In this document: positions 40,589 to 49,848 of the stretch, one piece after another
How the letters are laid out: the number at the start of each line of letters is the position of its first letter
Numbering within the stretch: the stretch's first letter is position 1
Origin: Muribaculaceae bacterium Isolate-110 (HZI)
Lineage (GTDB): Bacteria > Bacteroidota > Bacteroidia > Bacteroidales > Muribaculaceae
Direction: 5' to 3'
Assembly: GCA_003762875.1 (NCBI GenBank)
Contig: RIBL01000002.1
Coordinates: 1 to 64,000, forward strand
Length of the DNA: 64,000 nt
Position numbers and translations under genes: made by a program
The notes under the pieces: model-generated
The model's input: only the letters and a program-made list of their open reading frames with translations
What the model was told of the DNA's origin: nothing
Database searches by the model: none

Positions 40589-41374
40589 TTATCGGTTGCG
40601 GACGGTCTTCTGGCCTTCACGGGCACGGACATTGTCATTGCGTCCGCGTGTGCGCACAAGGGTTATGGAATCGAGATATGACACTTCGCCCGGAGCGGGA
40701 GCGTAGTGTATGGTGCCGTAGAGTGTGGAGGCCACCTTGGCCGAGTCAAGCACAAGCAGCAGACGGTTCATACCCTCGGCAGGTCCGGTAAACCATCTGT
40801 ATTCGGTAGTGCCGTCATTATAATCCACAGCCATATTGAGCGTCACGGGACAATGGGTATTTATACCCTTGACCGACAGAGTATAGCGGTCGCCACGCTC
40901 CCAGTTTTTATCAGTAAAGACATTGAAGGATATAAAATCCGACACAAGCTCACGTGAATTTCGACGCGATACAAGGCCGGCCCATATATTGACCGAATCG
41001 CCGTCGAGGCTCATGCGCCGCGGAGCCTTCTCTGCCTTACCACCGGCACGCTCGGCCTCGTCGATGCGTGCCTGGAGCATCTCCTCCGTGCGCCGGCTCA
41101 TCTCCATATATTTCTGGATATTGTGGCCATACCAATAGAGCGAAGTGTCGACCTGCTCGCGCGTCACGCCGTGCTTGGCATAAATCGACTGCAACAACAC
41201 CTTGCGCAGCGAATCGCCGGCAAAGGACTTGGCGTCATTTTCGACCACGGCATCCCCCAGATATATATCCGCCATAAGACTCGCCATACGCTCCTCGGGT
41301 ATCACATAGCCCGGAGTGCGGCTGCAAGCGGCAAGCACTATCAGGGCCGCGGCGATCAATAGGATGTTACGCAT
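40589..41374 (-). CDS. DUF4296-family lipoprotein
   Basis: The 261-residue protein has a lipoprotein signal peptide with lipobox VLAAC (C17) and the DUF4296 start pattern VIPEERMASLMADIYLGDAVVE, a helical domain of about 85 residues. The C-terminal half is beta-rich (YTLSVKGINTHCPVTLNMAVDY) and longer than the minimal family. Its function is unknown. It follows lspA, whose product would process its lipoprotein precursor. Confidence 0.8.
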   Translation of the reverse strand: MRNILLIAAALIVLAACSRTPGYVIPEERMASLMADIYLGDAVVENDAKSFAGDSLRKVLLQSIYAKHGVTREQVDTSLYWYGHNIQKYMEMSRRTEEMLQARIDEAERAGGKAEKAPRRMSLDGDSVNIWAGLVSRRNSRELVSDFISFNVFTDKNWERGDRYTLSVKGINTHCPVTLNMAVDYNDGTTEYRWFTGPAEGMNRLLLVLDSAKVASTLYGTIHYAPAPGEVSYLDSITLVRTRGRNDNVRAREGQKTVRNR

Positions 41375-41440
41375 GACTGGTTGACTGAAATGATGGATAG
41401 AAACCGGTGATGGATTTCAAAAAATTATTTATTGCAGTTT

Positions 41441-42079
41441 TCAATTGTTGCTTTCGCTCGTCAGTTCTCTCAATGCCGAGGGTGACAGCACATAACGGTG
41501 ATAGAAAATGAGCAATGCCACTATGCCACACGAGATGGCAGCATCGGCCAGATTGAACACCGGTTGGAAGAACAGGAAGTATTCGCCACCGACAAACGGC
41601 ACCCACTTGGGCCAGAAGAACGAGAACAGCGGGAAATAGAGCATATCGACTACCTTGCCCATAAACACCGGAGCATAACCGCCCCCCGCAGGGAAAAGCG
41701 TAGCCACCTCGGGCGGATAAGGATTGTCGAATATCAGACCGTAGAACACACAGTCAAATATATTGCCCGCAGCCCCGGCCGTTATGAGAGCAAGACACAC
41801 GAGATAGCCCGCCGGCACTCTGGCGATACGGTAAATCTTGCAGATGTACCATATGAGGGCCGACACAGCCACAATGCGAAACAGTGTAAGCGCGAGCTTG
41901 CTCCCGATGGTCATGCCGAAAGCCATGCCGTTGTTTTCGATAAACAGCAGATGAAACCACGAGAGAATGGGCATATCCTCGCCCAGATAGAAGGAGGTTT
42001 TGACCCACACCTTCAATATCTGGTCGAGGATTACCGTAATGACAATTATTATAGCAACTAAAGTGCCTCTTGAACACAT
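41441..42079 (-). CDS. lspA: Lipoprotein signal peptidase II
   Basis: The 212-residue inner-membrane aspartyl protease cleaves signal peptides from diacylglyceryl prolipoproteins. Conserved blocks are ILDQILKVWV, ENNGMAFGM, GAAGNIFD (first catalytic Asp) and VVDMLYF ... FNLADAAIS (second catalytic Asp), with four hydrophobic spans. The insertion between the two aspartate blocks makes it longer than the 165-residue E. coli enzyme, as is usual in Bacteroidetes. I start at ATG 42079, directly after the DksA-like stop; a longer frame overlaps that gene. Confidence 0.95.
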   Translation of the reverse strand: MCSRGTLVAIIIVITVILDQILKVWVKTSFYLGEDMPILSWFHLLFIENNGMAFGMTIGSKLALTLFRIVAVSALIWYICKIYRIARVPAGYLVCLALITAGAAGNIFDCVFYGLIFDNPYPPEVATLFPAGGGYAPVFMGKVVDMLYFPLFSFFWPKWVPFVGGEYFLFFQPVFNLADAAISCGIVALLIFYHRYVLSPSALRELTSESNN

Positions 42080-42081
42080 AA

Positions 42082-42462
42082 TTATTTTTTCTGCATATTC
42101 TTTGCCTCGACACTGCGAGTGGCATGCGGCACAGCGCGGAGACGCTCCTTGGGGATAAGTTCGCCGGTCTCGCAACATACACCATACGTCTTGTTCTCGA
42201 TGCGTATAAGCGCGTTCTGGAGATGCTGTATGAATTTCATCTGACGTGTGGCAAGCTGACCGGCCTCCTCTTTGGAGAGGGTTGTCGCCCCCTCTTCAAG
42301 CACCTTGAATGTAGGCGAAGTGTCGGCTATGTCGTTGCCGTCGGTGTTGTTGATGTTAGCGCGGAGGGAGTCATACTCTTTCTGAGCCTTAGTGAGTTTT
42401 TCAAGGATCAGAGCTTTAAACTCCTGAAGCTCCTCATCGCTATAACGCTTCTTCTCGCTCAT
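42082..42462 (-). CDS. DksA/TraR-like protein with degenerate zinc finger
   Basis: The 126-residue protein has an N-terminal coiled-coil hairpin and a C-terminal DksA-type segment (ALIRIENKTYGVCCETGELIPKERLRAVPHAT). Only C96 and C97 remain; the second pair of zinc cysteines is replaced around HATRSVEAK, as in the Bacteroidetes branch of the family. True DksA enters the RNA polymerase secondary channel with ppGpp. Whether this form does so is unknown. It lies between ileS and lspA, an arrangement I believe is common in this phylum. Confidence 0.85.
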   Translation of the reverse strand: MSEKKRYSDEELQEFKALILEKLTKAQKEYDSLRANINNTDGNDIADTSPTFKVLEEGATTLSKEEAGQLATRQMKFIQHLQNALIRIENKTYGVCCETGELIPKERLRAVPHATRSVEAKNMQKK

Positions 42463-42516
42463 AGTGGATGTGTATTAGGCAGTGGATATGTTGATTCTGT
42501 TCGTAATGTTAACGTT

Positions 42517-45500
42517 TTATTTGTTTAACGAAATTTTAACGTAAATGTTCACGTCATCTATATCAAGTTGACTCACTCCCTCGGCGGCAGGGTCGACGGT
42601 GGCAATGTCAAGCGAGTTGGCGAGCACCTGACGCGAGATGTAGTCGGCATGTTCGCGTAGGGCTTCGTCGGTAGCCTCTGACGATGAGAATATGAGGCTG
42701 ATGCGGTCGGTGACCTCAAAACCGCTCTGCTTACGGATATTCTGCACACGGTTGACAATCTCGCGTGCTATGCCCTCGCGCTTAAGCTCGGGAGTAACAG
42801 TGACATCGAGTGCGATGGTCACGGGGCCGTTGTTGGCCACAAGCCATCCGGGGATATCCTCCGAGATTATATCCACGTCACAGGCATCGACACGTGTCTC
42901 GACACCGTTGATCGTAAGATTGATATATCCGTCGGCTTCAAGAGCGGCCACTCCGGCGTGATCGAGGTTTTTGATGGCCTCGGCCACGGCTTTCATGTTC
43001 TTGCCATGCTTCGGGCCGAGCTTCTTGAAGTCGGGACGCGCGCTCTTGACGATGATATTCTCGTCACCCGACACTATCTTGAGGTTCTTGACATTTATTT
43101 CATCCTTGACCAGACCCGAGATAGCCTCGAGCATCGAACGCATGTCGGCGTCGAGCGCGGGCACCATAAGGGTGCTCAGCGGCTGGCGCACCTTGATGTT
43201 GACCTTGCGGCGGAGGGCAAGTGACATCGACACAATGTCCTGTGCCAGACGCTGACGCTTCTCAAGCTCGGGAGCGGAGAGCGAGGCGTCGACAGCTGGG
43301 AACGAGGCAAGGTGGACCGACACGTCCGATCCGGTCAGAGCGCGATAGAGCTCGTCGGCATAGAACGGAGCGAAGGGTGCTATTAGGCGCGACACTGTCT
43401 CGAGACAGTGATAGAGTGTCTGATAAGCTGCGGTGTCACCGTTCCAGAAACGTTTACGGTTGAGACGCACATACCAGTTGGAGAGCGAGTCGACAAACTC
43501 AGAGACGGCACGTGCCGCACGGGTTGGCTCGTAATCGTCGAGAGCCTCGATGACGTCACCCACGAGGGTGTTGAGCAGCGAGAGCACCCAGCGGTCTATC
43601 TCGGGACGCTCGCTCACGGGGATAGCCTGAGCCGCAGGATCGAAGCCGTCAAGGTTGGCATAGAGAGCGAAGAATCCGTATGTATTATATAATGTGGAGA
43701 AGAACTTGCGCGAAGTCTCGGCTACACCGTTCTCGTCATATTTGAGGTTATCCCATGGCGAGGAGTTGGAAATCATGTACCAGCGCACTGGGTCGGCTCC
43801 GAACTTCTCTATCTGACCGAAGGGGTCGACAGCGTTGCCCAGACGCTTTGACATCTTGTTGCCGAACTTGTCGAGCACAAGACCGTTTGACACAACGGCC
43901 TTGTAGGCCACCGAGTCAAATAGCATGCCGGCGATGGCGTGGAGCGTAAAGAACCATCCGCGGGTCTGGTCGACACCCTCGGCGATGAAATCGGCGGGAT
44001 ACACCTCACGGTTGTCAAACGCCTCCTTGTTTTCAAACGGATAGTGTATCTGAGCATAAGGCATGGAGCCTGAGTCAAACCACACGTCGATGAGGTCTTT
44101 CTCGCGATACATCGGTTTTCCGGTGGACGAGAGCAGAATGATGTCATCGACATAGGGACGATGGAGGTCTATGCGGTCATAATTCTCCTTGGAGTAGTCA
44201 CCGGGTACAAATCCGGCCTTGCGATAGAGATTCTCCTTCATGAGTCCGGCCTCGACGGCACGGTCCATCTCAGCGCAAAGCTGCTCGACCGATGATATGC
44301 ACAGCTCTTCCGAGCCATCCTCGGTGCGCCATATGGGGAGCGGAGTGCCCCAGTAACGGCTGCGAGAGAGATTCCAGTCCTGAAGATTTTCAAGCCACTT
44401 GCCAAATCGGCCCGAACCGGTCGACGCAGGCTTCCAGTTGATGCCCTCGTTGAGCTCCATCAGACGCTCGCGCACGGCTGTGGTCTTGATAAACCAACTG
44501 TCGAGCGGATAGTAGAGCACCGGCTTGTCGGTGCGCCAGCAGTGGGGATAGTTGTGGGTGTGCTTCTCTATCTTAAACACCTTGTCGGTGGCCTTGAGCT
44601 CCATGCATATCTTCACGTCGAGTGTCTCGGCGTCGGGAGCGGCATCGGGGTCGTAGGCATTCTTGACATACTGTCCCTGCCAGGGTGTGTAGGCCTCGAC
44701 ATCAACCATCTCCTCGACAAACTTGGGGTCGAGGTCGCTGAGCAGATAGAAACGTCCCGACATGTCGACCATCGGACGGATGTTGCCGTCGCGGTCTATG
44801 AGATGGAGCGGCGGCACACCGCTCTGCTTTGACACACGAAGGTCGTCGGCACCGAATGTGCCGGCTATATGTACGATGCCCGTACCGTCGTCGGTAGTAA
44901 CATAGTCACCGGGGATGACACGAAACGCACCCTCGCCCGGATTGACCCACGGGAGGAGCTGCTCGTAGTCGATGCCCACGAGATCAAGGCCCTTGACCTG
45001 CGCGGCCACTTCATAGGGCACGAGCTTGTCGCCCTTGACATAGCCGTCCATGGGGAGCGATGCGGCCTTGGGATTGAAAAGCGAGGCCATGAGAGCGTCG
45101 GCCACCACTACCGTGATAGGTTTGCCCGAATAGGGATTGTAGGTGCGTACGATATTATACTGTATCTCCGGACCCACGGCAAGCGCGGTGTTGGAGGGAA
45201 GTGTCCAGGGGGTTGTGGTCCATGCCAGGAAGTAGGGTGTGCCCCACTTGAAGAGGATTTCGCGATAGGGAGCCAAAGCGGGCGAATCATTGTCGACCAC
45301 CTTAAACTGAGCCACACACGTTGTGTCCTTTACATCGCGGTAACATCCGGGCTGGTTGAGCTCGTGAGAACTCAGACCTGTGCCGGCTGCGGGCGAATAG
45401 GGCTGGATGGTGTAGCCTTTGTAGAGATAACCTTTCTTGTAAAGCTCGCCGAGAAGCCACCACACGGTCTCGATGTAGCGGTTGTCATAGGTGATATAGG

Positions 45501-45945
45501 CGTTGGGCATGTCCACCCAGTAGCCCATGCGCGAAGTAAGGTCTTCCCACTCGCCCGTAAACTTCATCACCTCACGACGACAAGCGGCGTTATATTCGTC
45601 GACCGAAATCTTCTTTCCTATGTCCTCCTTTGTTATACCAAGGTTTTTCTCCACTCCGAGCTCTACGGGCAGACCGTGAGTGTCCCAGCCGGCTTTGCGC
45701 TTTACCTGGAAGCCCTGCATGGTCTTGTAACGGCAGAAAATGTCCTTGATGGTACGTGCAAGCACATGGTGGATGCCGGGACGGCCGTTGGCTGAGGGCG
45801 GGCCCTCGAAAAACACAAACGAGGGACATCCCTCACGCTCCGACATGGTGCGGTGAAACACATTTTCGTCGCTCCACATTCCGAGCACACGATTGTTGAT
45901 TTCGGGCAGATTCAGCCCTGAATATTCTTTAAATCTCTTGGCCAT
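42517..45945 (-). CDS. ileS: Isoleucyl-tRNA synthetase
   Basis: The 1142-residue class I synthetase has the HIGH-type motif GIHH in GPPSANGRPGIHHVLAR near residue 59, the editing domain (TTPWTLPSNTALAVGP), the KMSKR loop GNKMSKRLGNAVDPFG near 690, and the anticodon-binding helices. Its length and C-terminal extension fit the eukaryote-like ileS2 group, less sensitive to mupirocin, that Bacteroidetes carry; this placement is an inference. It leads ileS-dksA-like-lspA-DUF4296. Confidence 0.96.
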   Translation of the reverse strand: MAKRFKEYSGLNLPEINNRVLGMWSDENVFHRTMSEREGCPSFVFFEGPPSANGRPGIHHVLARTIKDIFCRYKTMQGFQVKRKAGWDTHGLPVELGVEKNLGITKEDIGKKISVDEYNAACRREVMKFTGEWEDLTSRMGYWVDMPNAYITYDNRYIETVWWLLGELYKKGYLYKGYTIQPYSPAAGTGLSSHELNQPGCYRDVKDTTCVAQFKVVDNDSPALAPYREILFKWGTPYFLAWTTTPWTLPSNTALAVGPEIQYNIVRTYNPYSGKPITVVVADALMASLFNPKAASLPMDGYVKGDKLVPYEVAAQVKGLDLVGIDYEQLLPWVNPGEGAFRVIPGDYVTTDDGTGIVHIAGTFGADDLRVSKQSGVPPLHLIDRDGNIRPMVDMSGRFYLLSDLDPKFVEEMVDVEAYTPWQGQYVKNAYDPDAAPDAETLDVKICMELKATDKVFKIEKHTHNYPHCWRTDKPVLYYPLDSWFIKTTAVRERLMELNEGINWKPASTGSGRFGKWLENLQDWNLSRSRYWGTPLPIWRTEDGSEELCISSVEQLCAEMDRAVEAGLMKENLYRKAGFVPGDYSKENYDRIDLHRPYVDDIILLSSTGKPMYREKDLIDVWFDSGSMPYAQIHYPFENKEAFDNREVYPADFIAEGVDQTRGWFFTLHAIAGMLFDSVAYKAVVSNGLVLDKFGNKMSKRLGNAVDPFGQIEKFGADPVRWYMISNSSPWDNLKYDENGVAETSRKFFSTLYNTYGFFALYANLDGFDPAAQAIPVSERPEIDRWVLSLLNTLVGDVIEALDDYEPTRAARAVSEFVDSLSNWYVRLNRKRFWNGDTAAYQTLYHCLETVSRLIAPFAPFYADELYRALTGSDVSVHLASFPAVDASLSAPELEKRQRLAQDIVSMSLALRRKVNIKVRQPLSTLMVPALDADMRSMLEAISGLVKDEINVKNLKIVSGDENIIVKSARPDFKKLGPKHGKNMKAVAEAIKNLDHAGVAALEADGYINLTINGVETRVDACDVDIISEDIPGWLVANNGPVTIALDVTVTPELKREGIAREIVNRVQNIRKQSGFEVTDRISLIFSSSEATDEALREHADYISRQVLANSLDIATVDPAAEGVSQLDIDDVNIYVKISLNK

Positions 45946-45988
45946 GATGAGATGAATTTACTTAAAAGGTTAAACCCTCCACATAAAG

Positions 45989-46004
45989 GGTGCTAAAAAG
46001 CACC
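45989..46004 (-). promoter_or_regulatory. Leader hairpin of ileS
   Basis: GGTGC and GCACC pair around a 6-base loop at the very start of the predicted ileS transcript. It may stabilise the 5' end. No T-box or leader peptide is seen. Confidence 0.35.
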
Positions 46005-46005
46005 G

Positions 46006-46013
46006 CAAAATTA
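46006..46013 (-). promoter_or_regulatory. -7 box of ileS
   Basis: TAATTTTG read leftward, about 60 bases before the ATG; there is no clear -33 TTTG. Confidence 0.5.
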
Positions 46014-46089
46014 GCAAAATTCTGTGGTAAAAACTACTACCATGACTAAAAACTATACGTTTTTCAATCCGAAAGTTTACTGACACATA

Positions 46090-47385
46090 CTACTTGACAT
46101 AGAAATCGATGAGGCGGTCGATGGCGCGGGTGCAGGCGGGACAGAAGGCCGGGGCTGTGTTGGTGCGCATGCGGCAGTCGTCGGCGGGACGGTAGACTCC
46201 CTTGAACTGATAGCCGCCCCCTTCATACACTCCCACCGGATATCGGGCGGCATCCGCCACAGGCGTTGGCACAGGTGTGGAGGGCGCGAGCAAATCCTGC
46301 CATTTTGACGCGAAATCGGTGAGAGTGGTGAGATTGGGCTCCCATGGCTCGACTCCTGCAATGTATATGGGGTCGGACATATCGTCGCCCTCGTAAAAAT
46401 ACTCATCGCCGAGCCCTCCGAAGCTGTGACCGAACTCATGGACCACAACCGACTTGAAATTAGAATGTCCGGCCGTGGTGAGAGTGTAGAAATTATAGAT
46501 GCCACCGCCGCCATATTCGTTTGTGTTGGCGAGAATCACGACATGCTCGTAGGGTATGCCGGCAAGGGCATCGTGTATGCGTCTGACATTGCCTGTGGTC
46601 AGATAGCGGTCGGCATAAAATGTGCTGAAATTGGAGCCTACGGCTGTGGATTTCCACTCGCCGAGACGTGGCACACTCACTCCGCTGTCGGCCGACGGAG
46701 CCGCAACGGCCACAAAGTTGAAATCATCGGCCCGCTCACTGAACGGCTCATGTGAGAGTATGGCCTTGACTGCCGTCTCGGCATCCCCGTAAAACTTGTC
46801 GGCCTCGGCTGCGGTGTAACCCTCGGCAAGAATAGCCACGTCTATGGCGCGCGATGGCTCACCACCTTTATGTATATAGCGGTGAGGGTTGGAGACGACT
46901 CCCGACATGTCGGCGATCAGTATGTCGGACGGCTCGACCGTATGGGTCATGAAGCCCATGACGTTTCCGTCCACACCCCACAGCTCCACACTGACATTGG
47001 CAGCCCTCTTGGGAACAGGCACGAGAAACGTATTCTCAAAAGCCCTGGCCGTGCGCGTGGCTTCGGGCGTGGAATACCATTCCTGAAACAGCGTGGAGAA
47101 CGATGTCACATAGAGCGTATCAGCCGTCACGGCGTCTGTCATGACGATGCGTCCGTTGCCTCGAAGCGGCACAGCCGAAAGGTTGTGGCGGCGTCCGGCC
47201 CAGCCTTGGCTCCGGCTCGCGCAGTCAAGCAGCAAAGTACAACCGGCATCCGGCCCGGCTTTGCCTCCGAATATGTAGTCGAGCCGCAGGGTGGAGTCGG
47301 CAAAATGTTTATCGAAATCCTGTGAATGCAGCGGCATTGCAGTCAAGGCCACTGCAATTGAGAAGAAGAGTGTGGTCGGTCTCAT
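46090..47385 (-). CDS. Secreted M64 (IgA-peptidase-type) metallopeptidase
   Basis: The 431-residue protein has a signal peptide (to about MPLHSQ), an N-terminal beta domain of the M64_N type, and a zinc catalytic centre in VVVHEFGHSFGGLGDEYF (HExxHxxGxxD). A CRMRTN...FCPAC segment near the C-terminus suggests a disulfide or second metal site. The founding family member cleaves human IgA, but many gut Bacteroidetes carry M64 enzymes of unknown target. I start at ATG 47385, where the signal peptide begins; earlier codons are weak. Confidence 0.88.
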   Translation of the reverse strand: MRPTTLFFSIAVALTAMPLHSQDFDKHFADSTLRLDYIFGGKAGPDAGCTLLLDCASRSQGWAGRRHNLSAVPLRGNGRIVMTDAVTADTLYVTSFSTLFQEWYSTPEATRTARAFENTFLVPVPKRAANVSVELWGVDGNVMGFMTHTVEPSDILIADMSGVVSNPHRYIHKGGEPSRAIDVAILAEGYTAAEADKFYGDAETAVKAILSHEPFSERADDFNFVAVAAPSADSGVSVPRLGEWKSTAVGSNFSTFYADRYLTTGNVRRIHDALAGIPYEHVVILANTNEYGGGGIYNFYTLTTAGHSNFKSVVVHEFGHSFGGLGDEYFYEGDDMSDPIYIAGVEPWEPNLTTLTDFASKWQDLLAPSTPVPTPVADAARYPVGVYEGGGYQFKGVYRPADDCRMRTNTAPAFCPACTRAIDRLIDFYVK

Positions 47386-47476
47386 GATATTGATGTTGTA
47401 AAAAAACATCAAGGATGGGCGGCATGATATATGCAGTCCATCCTCGAGATTTTGTTTGAAATGTAAGCTGTAAGGC

Positions 47477-48019
47477 TTATTCTGCGGCGGGAGCCTCTGC
47501 CTCGGCGGGAGCTTCCTCAGCGTTAGCAGCAGCCTCTGCCTCAGCGGCGGCGGCAGCGAGTTCAGCCTTCTTCTTGGCTACTTCCTCGGCCTTAGCCTGG
47601 TTCTTGGCCTGCTCAGCCTCAAGACGAGCCTTTGCGTCAAGCTCCTTCTTATCGGCGAGAGTTGCGCGGAACTTGTCGGCTACCTGCTGTTTCTGAGCCT
47701 TCCAGGCCTCGAAACGACGCTGTGCCTCAGCTTCGTCAAATGCACCTTTCTTCACGCCACCCTGAAGGTGCTTCATCAGGAGGACGCCCTCGTTGGAGAG
47801 GATAGTACGAACGGTGTCAGTAGGCTGTGCACCGACGTTAACCCAATACAAAGCACGCTCGAAGTTCAAAGTTACTGTAGCAGGATTAGTGTTCGGATTA
47901 TAAGAACCTATCCTTTCAATAAATTTACCATCTCGTGGTGCCCTGCTATCGGCGATAACAATTGGATAGAACGCATAGTTCTTACGACCATGACGTTGCA
48001 GTCTGATTTTTGTTGCCAT
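47477..48019 (-). CDS. rpsP: 30S ribosomal protein S16 with long C-terminal tail
   Basis: The first 80 residues are a canonical S16 ([26 protein letters not shown], then IGSYNPNT). Residues about 105-180 form a Lys/Ala/Glu-rich helical extension ending in Ala-Glu-Pro repeats. S16 is usually 80-90 residues; long tails are common in Bacteroidetes. It helps 30S assembly. It stands alone, without the rimM-trmD partners seen in other phyla. Confidence 0.96.
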   Translation of the reverse strand: MATKIRLQRHGRKNYAFYPIVIADSRAPRDGKFIERIGSYNPNTNPATVTLNFERALYWVNVGAQPTDTVRTILSNEGVLLMKHLQGGVKKGAFDEAEAQRRFEAWKAQKQQVADKFRATLADKKELDAKARLEAEQAKNQAKAEEVAKKKAELAAAAAEAEAAANAEEAPAEAEAPAAE

Positions 48020-48047
48020 TAAAGTGATTTGTATTAGAATTCGGGCG

Positions 48048-48079
48048 CAAAGTTACAACTTTTCCCCGGCACGTGCAAA
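48048..48079 (-). promoter_or_regulatory. rpsP promoter
   Basis: Reading leftward, TTTG (48079-48076), 20 bases, TAACTTTG (48055-48048), a perfect match. Confidence 0.8.
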
Positions 48080-48105
48080 TTACGGATGATGTTTTTTCAA
48101 AAATT

Positions 48106-48774
48106 TCAGAAATTATATCCAAGTGAGAATGTCACTCTGTTTTCATGAAATTTCACGGATGAATCATTATACATGTTACACAAGCCAAATGAGCCGGACA
48201 CACCGAAATAGAAGTGGTCATAAGCCAGTCCTACTCCCGCGCCCCAAAGCACATCAACACGATTCATATTGCCATCATCACCATAGATACTGCTTGACAT
48301 ATCGATATTTTTTCCGCTGATGTGCTCCTTGCCGGAAAAGCCCACTTCAAGCTCGGGGCCGGTAAACAGATGCAGACGCACATCCCGAGTGAAATCAAAG
48401 TGATAACCGGCCATAACAGGGACACGCATACCGAACTTGCGGACTGAGACTCCATCCAGTACAATATCGTCCTGAAACAAATCCACCCAGTCTTTCTTGA
48501 CCGAATATGTATTATAATACAATTTCAGGCCCGGTTCAACGTAAAAATTAGCCACAACGGGGATATTATATATTCCTCCAAACTCGACACCGCCGCCATT
48601 ATTGAAAAATTTGATTCCGACAGGGCCTCCTGTTATTTTACCGGGGCAGGTAACTTCTCCACCCACACGGATACCGAAATAAGCCCGATTGGCAGGATTG
48701 TCAACCAGATAACTTTGAGCACTCGCACTTACCACACCAAGTGCGACCAATGCCGATAATAAGAATCGTTTCAT
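48106..48774 (-). CDS. Small outer-membrane beta-barrel protein (PorT-like)
   Basis: The 222-residue protein has a signal peptide (to VVSASAQ) and alternating strands with terminal Phe (VTFSLGYNF), fitting the 8-10 strand OMP_b-brl/PorT-like family. No catalytic or binding motif is visible. Role unknown; possibly structural or a porin. It has its own promoter and no operon partner. Confidence 0.75.
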   Translation of the reverse strand: MKRFLLSALVALGVVSASAQSYLVDNPANRAYFGIRVGGEVTCPGKITGGPVGIKFFNNGGGVEFGGIYNIPVVANFYVEPGLKLYYNTYSVKKDWVDLFQDDIVLDGVSVRKFGMRVPVMAGYHFDFTRDVRLHLFTGPELEVGFSGKEHISGKNIDMSSSIYGDDGNMNRVDVLWGAGVGLAYDHFYFGVSGSFGLCNMYNDSSVKFHENRVTFSLGYNF

Positions 48775-48816
48775 GACTTTTTTAGGTTTATTATCATAAA
48801 TTGCCTATAGACATCA

Positions 48817-48848
48817 CAAATCTACCTATTATTTCAAGACCAAACAAA
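48817..48848 (-). promoter_or_regulatory. Promoter of the small beta-barrel gene
   Basis: Reading leftward, TTTG (48848-48845), 20 bases, TAGATTTG (48824-48817), a perfect consensus match. The leader is about 35 bases. Confidence 0.75.
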
Positions 48849-48992
48849 TGCGACACGAAAAAACGCATAATTATACCTACATTATGACCATTATTTCACG
48901 ACAATCCCATTCGCATCATGGGATACATGCTCCTTTTCGACATACAGCCGAAATATTATTGGCATGATGTCACGACATACTTCATTTTTATG

Positions 48993-49000
48993 TAATTTTG
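48993..49000 (+). promoter_or_regulatory. -7 box of menB
   Basis: TAATTTTG lies 26 bases before the menB ATG, so the leader is short. It supports starting menB at 49027 rather than upstream. Confidence 0.55.
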
Positions 49001-49026
49001 CATGTCACAATCATAACACATCACTT

Positions 49027-49848
49027 ATGAAAAGAGAATGGACCAAGATAAAAGAGTATGATGACATACTTTTTGAACGTTATGGCAAGATAGCCAAAAT
49101 CACCATCAACCGTCCGGAGGTGTATAATGCCTTCCGCCCCCACACCAACTTCGAGATGCTCGATGCCATGGCCTATTGCCGCGAGGCAAGCGACATAGGC
49201 GTGATAATTCTCACCGGCGCGGGCGACAAGGCCTTCTGCTCGGGCGGTGACCAGAAAGTAAAGGGCATCGGCGGATATATCGACGACAACGGTGTGCCTC
49301 GCCTCAATGTGCTCGACCTCCACAAAGCCATACGTTCCATACCCAAACCGGTGATAGCCATGGTCAACGGCTATGCCATAGGCGGCGGCCACGTGCTTCA
49401 TGTGGTGTGTGACCTGACCATAGCCTCTGACAACGCCCGCTTCGGACAGACCGGCCCCAAGGTAGGAAGTTTTGACGCCGGTTTCGGTTCGAGCTATCTT
49501 GCCCGCTGCGTGGGTCAGAAGAAAGCCCGCGAGATATGGTTTCTCTGCCGTCAATACACGGCCAAGGAAGCCGAAGAGATGGGAATGGTCAACAAGGTGG
49601 TGCCCTTTGACCGCCTCGAGGATGAGACTGTGGAATGGTGCGAGACAATACTCAGCCGTTCTCCGATGGCTATACGCATGATCAAACGGGCTCTCAACGC
49701 CGAGCTTGACGGCCAGCGCGGCATGATGGAGTTTGCCGGCGATGCCACTCTCATGTATTACCTCATGGCCGAGGCTCAGGAGGGCAAAAACGCATTTCTT
49801 GAGAAACGTACCCCCGACTTTGATCAGTTCCCGAAATTTCCCGGCTGA
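49027..49848 (+). CDS. menB: 1,4-dihydroxy-2-naphthoyl-CoA synthase
   Basis: The 273-residue crotonase-fold enzyme closes the naphthoquinone ring of menaquinone from o-succinylbenzoyl-CoA. MenB marks are [22 protein letters not shown] (CoA binding and oxyanion hole), and [21 protein letters not shown] with the catalytic Asp region. The start at 49027 follows the -7 box by 26 bases; an upstream extension would cross it. First gene of menB-menC-menE-yjbQ, with overlapping or touching ends. Confidence 0.96.
   Translation: MKREWTKIKEYDDILFERYGKIAKITINRPEVYNAFRPHTNFEMLDAMAYCREASDIGVIILTGAGDKAFCSGGDQKVKGIGGYIDDNGVPRLNVLDLHKAIRSIPKPVIAMVNGYAIGGGHVLHVVCDLTIASDNARFGQTGPKVGSFDAGFGSSYLARCVGQKKAREIWFLCRQYTAKEAEEMGMVNKVVPFDRLEDETVEWCETILSRSPMAIRMIKRALNAELDGQRGMMEFAGDATLMYYLMAEAQEGKNAFLEKRTPDFDQFPKFPG

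Noticed and set aside
44869-45795. A 308-codon frame antisense to ileS
   Set aside because: Covers the editing-domain region of ileS and has no recognisable features.
45946-46089. T-box or other aminoacyl-tRNA-sensing leader before ileS
   Set aside because: Only one small hairpin is present; no T-box sequence, specifier loop or antiterminator, and such leaders are not expected in Bacteroidetes.
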